DNA of 64,000 bases from Orientallactaga sibirica (taxonomy: Eukaryota > Chordata > Mammalia > Rodentia > Dipodidae): assembly GCA_036365145.1 (NCBI GenBank), contig JAEOAD010000018.1:8636001-8700000 (forward strand), read 5' to 3'. Made by a program: the position numbers and the translations under genes. Shown here in pieces: positions 56,609-64,000 of this stretch. The notes below the pieces were generated by a model. The model saw only the letters and a list, made by a program, of their open reading frames with translations. It was not told the DNA's origin and searched no databases. Each line of letters opens with the position of its first letter. Within the stretch, counting starts at the first letter, position 1.

Positions 56609-56954
56609 GTGGTTGTTTGATCCAGGTATCCCCTATAACCGTATGCTTTCTGAATGCTATGTCCACACCTGGTGACAATTGGGAATTGGGACCTCCTGGA
56701 GGCAGTGTATTGTAGGGGGCAGGCTTATGGGTGTTATAGTCAGCTTCCCCTTGCCAGTGTTCGGCATACTCTCCTGCTGCTATTGCCCACCTGATGTTGG
56801 TCAAGTGGCAATGTCCACCGTCTGCTCATGCCATTGTTTTTCCCTGACATCATGGAACTTCCTCTGAAGTCTGTAAGCCAAAATAAACCCTTCCCTTCCA
56901 GAAATTGCTCTTGGTTGGGTTTTTTCTACCAGCAATGCAAAGTTGACTGCAACA
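56609..56954 (+). mobile_element. 5' LTR of MaLR
   Basis: It contains attgggaattgggacctcct, the atcatggaacttcctctgaa block and a gccaaaataaaccc poly(A) signal (about 56877-56890), and ends gttgactgcaaca. Confidence 0.8.
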
Positions 56955-58125
56955 GTAAATTGGTACCAGAGTGGTGTCAATGCTGCTAGAAACCTGACTG
57001 TGGCTTTGGTCATTTGGAACTAGCTTGAGGGTGGAGTGTATAAGTATTTGAAACCTTTGCCTAAGAGATGCCTTGCAGTGTTGTAAGTACAGCTCAATTG
57101 ACTATTCTGTCCAGAGTTGAAAGACCTGAATGCAGTAAGAGCTAAGAACTGTGTGGTTTGGCTTATAAGGAGAAGACAGAGCTTTGCCTGTACTGTGCTA
57201 GAAGCAGTTTGTGTCAGAGGTTTGCTATTATGCCCATGTCCTGAGAATGTTTGCAGGGTTTCATTGTGTAGAAATATACTGATGTGAGCAGAAGGATATG
57301 GTACTGAATATTTGGAAACCATTGGGTTGAAACTGCTGCCTGTTTAGCAGCAATTGTTTGAGAGGTTCCAACCATTGAGATTGGGCCAGTTGATCTGCAT
57401 TGGGACAGTGGGAAGAAGGGACCTGAATGTTGAAGGAGTGTCCTACTCTTCAAAGTTGTATTTATTTCTCTCTGGATTAACAAGTTGGTAGCCTACCTGG
57501 TACTATGGAGTATAACAAATGCAGGATATAGAGGGTTATTAAATTTACAACATTTTTAAATGGCCATGGGCAATATGAAACAGGCTTGTTGGATTACATG
57601 CATGGAGGCCAAATGAAGCCATGTGGATGAACAAAGCGTTGCAGTGGAGACCCAGTGGAGATGCCAGGAATATGCAATGGCTGCCAAGGAGAGCTGCTGG
57701 CATCAGATGAAGTTTTCTCAGACTGTGAGTAGCCTAGTTGTAGGGGCAGAATTGGAACTCCCTGGACTCATAATTGGTTTTAATTATCAGACTTGCAGAC
57801 TTGTCACTGGCTAGAGTTGTCAGACTTGGAGCTTACAGAGTTCGATCTTTGCCCTGTTTGTTTTAAATCTTATACTGGTTGAATATTTATTTGCTTTGTC
57901 CAGTGCCATCTATTTTAGAGTGACTATTTATTCTGCACCATTATGTTTTTCTTTTCTTTTCTTTTTTTGGTATTACAGCTCAGTTAAAACATCTTGGACT
58001 ATTTGGATATTTGAACAGCATTGAGATTGATAATCTGTCAGGACTTTTGAAGTTGTACTGAATACTTTGCATTTTACATCATGGATGTTTATCAGTTTAT
58101 GAGGATCAGGAGCAGAATGTGGTGG

Positions 58126-58462
58126 TGTGATTCACATGTTCCCCATAAACTTATGTGTTCTGAATGCTAGGTCCTCACCTGATGGAAATTTGGGAATTGG
58201 AGTCTTCTGGAGGCTGTGTATTGTTGGGGGCAGGCTTATAGGTGTTACAGTCAGCTTACTCTTGCCAATGTTTGGCATACTTTCCTGCTGCTGTTACCCA
58301 CTTGATGGCCAGGATGTGATGCCTACCTTCTACTCTTTCCATCCTTTTCCCCAGCCATCATGGAGCTTCCCCTCGAGTCTGTAAGCCAAAATGAAACCTT
58401 TCCTCCTACAAGCTTCCCTTGGTCTGGTGTTTTCTGTCAACAATGTGAAGTTGACTGCAACA
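58126..58462 (+). mobile_element. 3' LTR of MaLR
   Basis: Aligns with the 5' LTR throughout: tttgggaattggagtcttct, atcatggagcttcccctcga, gccaaaatgaaacc and the gttgactgcaaca end. Many substitutions between the two LTRs show it is old. Confidence 0.8.
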
Positions 58463-59685
58463 CTAAGCATGAGCCTCTTCATGTTGTATCTGTCTTCCAA
58501 GAGAGCAAAGCAGTTGTTACAAGATTTAATATAGGTCCTGGAGTCACAAGCACTGCTTCTGATGAACTGTGTTTGTAAAATCATGTGGCAGGGCAACCTG
58601 AGACATCCATCCTAGAAGATGAGTGACAAACTGCCCCAGTCCTTGATGGGAATAATGGTGACCTGACATTTGGTATGTGAGGTCATTGTTGCCATAGGAA
58701 GGAAACAACTTGCCACCAAAAAAAGAAAAAAAAAAAACTTTGGAAAATAAAATAGTCAATTAAATCCTTTTGTATGTCTGTTACAGTTCAGAGGTTTTTC
58801 ATGTTACATTAAGTGCCAAGGAATTGATGCTCAGGAGGTAAAGTACTGATCCATGGGTCACACCATGCATAAAAAGCAAAGATGGGACTCAAGTGCAATT
58901 CTGTCTAGTCATGGGCCATCTGGATTCAGAGAGAGCTTGATTAATTCTGCTGGTTAAAATCACATACTTCTGAGGAGAATAAAAGGGCTTGAACATTTAT
59001 ATGGAGCCAGTGATGGGACACAAATGGTGTTTAATTTTTGGTTATCTAACAATAATTGTTATCTAATTGATGCTTTTTAGTTTAGGGAGATGGGTATAAG
59101 CCCAAGCGCTGGATTGTGAACTTGCTTTCACTTAGTGGACCAGTCAAACAGACGTTGGTAATCATGTAAATCTGTATATTTCAGTGCCAATGAGATATTC
59201 AGGACTTTGCCTTTCATAAATTATGCACTGTTAGAGTGCCAGGCACTTGATACATGGATACATCAGTCAGTTTGCATATCAAGTGCTAAGGGTGATTGCA
59301 GAATCATCTGGGAAACAGGAAAGAGGCTGTCAGAGTGATGAATGTGGCTCAGCCATCATGGTAAATGTCCTGCTAGGAACACAACAAATGGAGTATGGCC
59401 ACAATAGAGGAAGGAATAAGTTAAAACACCCCTGTCTTTTTTGTTACTGTTAGTCATTAAAAAAGTTTTAATCTTGCTGGGACCATGGGACACAAATTAC
59501 ACTTTGTATTAGTTATTTGACTTGACTTATAAAATATATGTCTCTTGTGGATTAGTTTAGCCTCAGATGATCCTCAGTTCAGCCTTTCTTAGAAAGTTCT
59601 GATGAATGGTGTGGAGAACCTCTTCACATCATAGTAAGCTGATTATGACTTCTTATTCCTCCTTTTTTAAAATCTTTTTTTTTTT
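58463..59685. other. Unique DNA
   Basis: No element recognised. An A-rich patch at 58718-58737 followed by aaaataaaatag looks superficially like a retrogene tail, but upstream frames (58463-58720) match no protein I recognise. Confidence 0.4.
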
Positions 59686-59848
59686 ATATTTGGGTTATTC
59701 TTTTCCAGGGAGGGGTTGGGTCTTGCTCTAGCTCAGGCTGACCTGGAATTCATTATGTAAGTCTTAGGGTGGCCTCAATTTCTTGGCAGTCATCCTACCT
59801 CTGCCTCCCAAGTGCTGGTATTAAAGGCATGCACCACCACACCCAGCT
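59686..59848 (-). mobile_element. B1 SINE (antisense)
   Basis: Starts with reversed tail (tttttttttatatttgg), then gctctagctcaggctgacct, ctgcctcccaagtgctggta and accaccacacccagc. A pair of imperfect 40-bp direct repeats (cttattcctccttttatat) follows to about 59935. Confidence 0.92.
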
Positions 59849-60430
59849 TTTATTCCTCCTTTTATATATGAGTATCACTTCTTATTCCTCCTTTTATATG
59901 ATTTATATTATTATCACTTCTTATTCCTCCTTTCATTGTGGAATGATGTGTGAAAAATTTTCTGGAAAATATAAACAGTCCCATAGCCAAAGAATTAATT
60001 CATATATTCATTTATCCCCTCATCTAGTATTTTTGATGATTAACAGGACATTATTCTTGGTACTGACAATATAGCACTGAACAAAAAGACATGAAGTCAT
60101 AGAACTAAAATTCTAGTGGGGAATACAGACATTACATGGTATTGCAGATGAAGATAAGTGCTAAGAAGAAAAAGCCAGGAAGAGGTCAGTGTGAAGCTAT
60201 TCTGGGTAGGCTGTTTGGGGATGCCATTCAACTAAGGAAATAAGTTACCTTATTAAATTTAGGAGGAAGACAACAAAGGATTCTAGAGAAAGGTCTTTCC
60301 AGGTATAGAAAGCAAATAGATTCAGTTCTGGGTATAGGCATTGTTTTGTGGACTAAGAACAGTGAGGAAGCCATTGTAGGTAGAGCAGAGTTAAGGAGGA
60401 TGGTAATGGTGGAAAATAGAGTAAAAAAGC
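59849..60430. other. Unique DNA with short direct repeats
   Basis: cttcttattcctccttttat-type words occur near 59850, 59878 and 59917, a small triplicated motif adjoining the B1. Otherwise nothing recognised. Confidence 0.45.
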
Positions 60431-61150
60431 AAGATGGGAGAAAATCTTTGCCAGCTATACCACTGACAGAAGCCTAATATCTATAATCTACAAATAACTC
60501 AAAAAACTAAACAATAAAAAAAATCAAACAACCCACTCCAAAAAGTGGGGCAGAGAACTAAATAGGGAGTTCTCAGAGGAAGAATTACAAATGGCTAACA
60601 CTTAAGAAAATGTTCAACATCCCTAACCATTAGGGAAATGCAAATTAAAACAACTATGAGATTCTACCTTACCTCAGTAAGGATAGCAAACATTAAAAAA
60701 ATCAAATTAAAACAAGTGTTGGTGAGGATGTGGAGAAATAGGAACACTCATTCACTGTTGATGGGAATGTAAGACGGTACAACCACTATGGAAATCAATA
60801 TGAAGACTCCTGAAAAGGATGGCTATAGAGGTACCAACAGACCCAGTTATTCCCTTACTGTGCATTTACCCTAAAAGATTCACATCTCAGCTCAGAGATA
60901 TTTGCGTAACCATGTTTATAGCTGCTCAATTCATAATAGCTAAGAACTGGAATCAACCCAGGTGTCCATCATTGGATGAATGGATAACCAAGATGTGGTA
61001 TATCTTCTTGCTGAAATTCTTCTACTCAGCAATAAGAAAAAAATAGCTAAAAACTGAAATCAACCCAGATGCCCATCATTGGATGAATGGATAACTGAGA
61101 TGTGGTATATCTACATTATGGAATTCTACTCAGCAGTTAAGAAAAAATGA
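60431..61150 (+). pseudogene. L1 ORF2 C-terminal remnant with duplication
   Basis: Words of the ORF2p C-terminus are readable: RVPTDP-like and VIPLLCIYPK at about 60836-60880, KNWNQPRCPS near 60945 and KMWYI near 60990. The end of ORF2 is present twice, at about 60937-61045 and 61046-61150, with about ten differences. Stops and frameshifts elsewhere (for example at 60605 and 60700) show it is dead. Confidence 0.8.
60937..61150. repeat. Tandem duplication, about 108 bp, two copies
   Basis: Both copies run tagctaagaactggaatcaa (or tagctaaaaactgaaatcaa) through ttggatgaatggataac to ctactcagcaataagaaaaa (or cagttaagaaaaaa). The junction is the A run at 61036-61045. Confidence 0.9.
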
Positions 61151-62403
61151 CATAGAAATTTGTAGAAAAATGGCTGAACTTGGAAGAGATCATTCTAAGT
61201 GAACTCACACAAACATAGAAAGCCAACTGTCACATGGTCTCACTCATCTGCAGTTCCTAACCTGGATTAGCCCAAGTTGCTGACATACCTTAAATGCATC
61301 TTGAGGCTTGGACAATAGGGAGGGTAGGGCTTGGGAAAGGGGAAGGGTGTGGAGGGCACGTAAAACTGAACCCAAATTTAACTGGTATCATAGAATCCTA
61401 TATCCTGGAAATCAGACTAAAAAGAAGAACCCTCAAAAGGACCTTAGAGGGGAGTACCTGAATCAAAGGCCCTGGAAAGGGTGAGACGAAACCTGTCCTC
61501 AGACTTCTCCTGTTTCTCTTTCTTCTCTATCTTTTTCGTTTTTCTTTTCCTTTGGTGCTGGCCTATAATTACCTGTACAAGAGGATGTGGTTTATATCCA
61601 CAATGAGCTGTTGATCAGAGAGACCTACTAGATCTCCCCAAAACAAGTAAGCAGACTTCTGTCAGAGTACTTGATTACCCACCAGAGGTTAATGGTGAAA
61701 CCCTACTGCTGAAGACACCATATACTGTCAACACTGACATGAGAGATGTGTTTGGAATCTAGAGAAGAGCCAGTCCCCAGACAATTAGCCTATCTAGTGC
61801 TAGAAGGTGCTCAATTAGCCTATTTAGTGCTGGAAGGTGCTACATGAGCTACTGGGGGAAAGTGGCCAACATCTTTCCAAGCAATTCAAAGTCTAAGTGA
61901 CTCAGAAGCAAACAACCTGATGTGATGCTCACACAAGTGCAATAGTGGCACACAATCATGGTGAGTTACCAGCTGTTCTTAGACTGGGTAACAGATCTGC
62001 TCAGTGGAAAGGAAACTATATCTGGAACTAGGAAAAAGTCAGAATCATATCCAGATAATGATTCTGTTTTCAATTGTCACGTACCCACTAACCTTGGGCT
62101 ATAAGAGGGTCTACATCCTTTTAATTCTCTCTAAATTAATAATGCTTATTCCATTTAACCAGTGATGACTCCATTTTCCTTTGGAGAATCTGCTTCTCTT
62201 TTTCAGATGGGAGCTGGACCTGTGGAGATAAATGACTCAGTGCACTCCACCCTGGCCCCAGGTGAAACCAGAGAAATTGGGGAAATGAGCAAGAGAGAAC
62301 TCATGAGGGGTGTATGCTGTATTCATCAACAGCAATGAGAACTCACTGAAACTTAGTACTGGCATAGATGTTTATCTGGACATGCCATTAGAAACATTCT
62401 TGG

Positions 62404-62547
62404 AAGCTGGGTGTGGTGACACACGCCTTTAATTCCGGCACTTCGGAGGCAGAGGTAGGAGGATTGCTGAGAGTTCGAGGCTACCCTGAGACTATATAGT
62501 GAATTCCAGGTCAGCCTGAGCTAGAGTGAGACCCTACATTGGAAAAC
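62404..62547 (+). mobile_element. B1 SINE
   Basis: gctgggtgtggtgacacacg through gtgaattccaggtcagcctg to gagaccctacattggaaaac. Followed by an (AAT)n tail. Confidence 0.95.
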
Positions 62548-62592
<45 letters not shown>

Positions 62593-62625
62593 TAAAATAA
62601 AAATAAAAAATAAAAAAATACATGC
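62548..62625. repeat. (AAT)n microsatellite at B1 tail
   Basis: About 14 AAT/ATA units at 62549-62590, then an A-rich disordered stretch. The poly-Tyr frame on the minus strand is an artefact. Confidence 0.95.
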
Positions 62626-63040
62626 ATAGGATTGAAAAATTGAATATGGGGAAAGTAGGAGAGAGCTGGTCTGGAGTTGGTAGCTAGTATGGGATTGTGA
62701 CAGCTGATTTCAGAGCAGCAGTAGTACAGATGACACTTTGGGGCATAATAATAGAATGAGAGGCAGCAGGTCAGAGTATAACATTGGATGGAGGGAGTCA
62801 AAGAAGAGAGGTTGGATGAGTCATGATATTGATATTGAAATTACCACTTAGAGCTAATATTACTGCTGCTAGTATAGATAGTTCCTGGAACAGTATAGGT
62901 TCTCAGGGAAGACTTGTTGAATAAAGACTTGTTCCACAATAACAAATTGCAATCTCAGACAGGTTTCTCATGTTTGAAGTAAAAACAAATAGATATAATT
63001 TTGCAGTGAGCCCAATGAGGATACTAATTTCCAAAAGTAT
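62626..63040. other. Unique DNA
   Basis: No repeat or gene recognised. Confidence 0.4.
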
Positions 63041-64000
63041 ACTGTGACAAGTTAGCTCTTTGGTCAATTCTGTCTCATTGACTGTTGTCAATAATTTATG
63101 TTCCACTATTACACCAGTGGGCACATCTTGCCTGCTGCTTGCTTGTGTAGCATGCAGCATACACTACTGGCTAAGTCTGTTGAGGTCTTTTCTCCCCCTG
63201 CAGTAGGCATAACATTTTCCAGCACTATGGCAGCTAGCCGTCAGGTAGGGGTCTTCCAGCTCAGCCCTAGGTTGATTTCTTAGGGTCCTATGACTGCAGC
63301 ATATGGTGTCCAGAAACATGGTCTTACCATTTAGTTCTGGTGACTAACCAAGAGCATTGGCAATAGGCTATATTGTTTTGGTGTGAGGCTCATTGGCCTC
63401 CCTGACCAACAGCCCATTCAGTGGGTAATCTATTGGCTCTGTTTATGGTATGTTTGTCTGTGCAAAAGCTTTTTAGCTTCATGAGATACCACTGGTTGAC
63501 TGCTTGTTTAATTTCATGGGCTACTGGGGTTTTGTTCAGGAAGTCTTTTCCCTGTCCTATATCATGGAGAGTGCCTCCTATTTGTTCTTCCAGTAGTTGA
63601 AGAGTTTCAGGTTTTATATTGAGGTGTTTAATACATTTGGACTTGATTTTTATGTGTGGTGAGATGAGAAGGTCTAATTTCATTTTTCTACATATGGTTA
63701 TCCAATGTGTCCACCACCATTTGTTAAAGATGCTGTCTTTTCTCTGGTTTAAATTATTGGCCCCTTTGTCAAAGTTCAAGCAGCTGTAGTTACTTGGCCT
63801 AAGGTCTGGTCTTCAGTTCTGTTCCACTCATCTAGGTTTATGTTTTTATTCCCGTACATGCTGTTTTTGGTCACTATGGCTTTGTAATATAGCTTTAGAT
63901 CAGGTATGGCGATACCGCCAGAGGTGTTTTTTTTTCATTTTTGCTGGTGATATGTTTGGTTATCCAAGTCATTCTGCCATTCCATTTGAATTTTGAGATC
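63041..64000 (-). mobile_element. L1 (antisense), older type, runs off the window
   Basis: 3'UTR sequence to about 63418, then a jump to ORF2 (63420-64000). The skipped part is the ORF2 C-terminus and the UTR next to it, so the copy is internally deleted at about 63419. The ORF2 piece is open at 63390-63779 (129 codons) with NKTPVAHEIKQA and ANRLPTEWA. ORF2 continues past 64000. Confidence 0.8.

Larger units (their letters stand above)
56609..58462 (+). mobile_element. MaLR element with both LTRs (non-autonomous)
   Basis: 5' LTR 56609-56954, internal region 56955-58125, 3' LTR 58126-58462. The PBS (tggtaccagagtgg, about 56960) is the ERVL/MaLR tRNA-Leu type. The internal region is about 1.2 kb, with no gag, pol or env motif and only short open frames, as usual for MaLRs, which depend on other elements' enzymes. 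No clear 5-bp target duplication is seen (ctacc on the left, ctaag on the right). Confidence 0.82.
60431..62390 (+). mobile_element. 5'-truncated older L1 (sense)
   Basis: Starts inside distal ORF2 (gatgggagaaaatctttgcc) and runs through the ORF2 end near 61150 into a long 3'UTR of the older type. The 3'UTR holds the opposite-strand counterparts of blocks at 3050-4140. Its end is indistinct; I place it before the B1 at 62404. Confidence 0.75.

Noticed and set aside
58463..58760. Processed pseudogene suggested by A-rich end and AATAAA
   Set aside because: No frame matched a protein I recognise, and there is no target duplication.
62511..62801. Poly-tyrosine open frame
   Set aside because: Read-through of the (AAT)n tail of a B1.

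Overview
This is mammalian nuclear DNA, almost certainly from a rodent. Every recognisable feature is a transposable element, a simple repeat or a fossil of one; I see no host protein-coding gene, rRNA, tRNA gene or CRISPR array. B1 (7SL-derived) SINEs point to a rodent. A tRNA-derived SINE of the B2 superfamily, whose head reads GGGCTGGAGAGATGGCTTAG, resembles the DIP family described from dipodoid rodents, so a jerboa-like species is my best guess (inference from memory of SINE families, not a search).

Layout. 1-6.1 kb: antisense L1 3' ends of two ages, one with a 5' inversion. 6.1-12.2 kb: mostly unique, AT-rich DNA with B1s, a DIP-like SINE and an ERVL-type solo LTR. 12.2-15.5 kb: an old antisense L1 split by a MaLR-type LTR. 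15.5-20.7 kb: a sense L1 (GC-rich 5'UTR, ORF1, ORF2 up to the RT). 20.7-27.3 kb: a nearly complete antisense L1 of another lineage whose 5'UTR carries tandem repeats and a B1-like segment. 27.3-30.4 kb: microsatellites, SINEs and unique DNA. 30.4-34.4 kb: an ERVL provirus with a 5-bp target duplication, a gag remnant, integrase and dUTPase, no reverse transcriptase, and two foreign LTRs inside it. 34.6-41.3 kb: MaLR LTRs, a decayed L1 and B1s around a repeat-poor block (35.0-37.1 kb).

41.36-56.15 kb is a four-level nest. An antisense L1 (A) is split by an internally deleted antisense L1 (B, 43.34-55.79 kb). L1-B is split by an 8.08-kb antisense betaretrovirus-like (ERVK, class II) provirus (45726-53804). 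That provirus contains a DIP-like SINE and a B1. Target duplications mark the L1-B, provirus and DIP-like steps clearly. The provirus keeps recognisable gag, dUTPase, protease, RT, integrase and env segments, but all are broken by stops, frameshifts or active-site changes.

56.1-64 kb: a two-LTR MaLR element without a recognisable gene, unique DNA, a B1, a sense L1 3' half with an internal tandem duplication, a B1 with an (AAT)n tail, and an antisense L1 running off the window end.

No genes act together here as a pathway. The window is a gene desert, or deep intronic/intergenic DNA, built by successive insertions.
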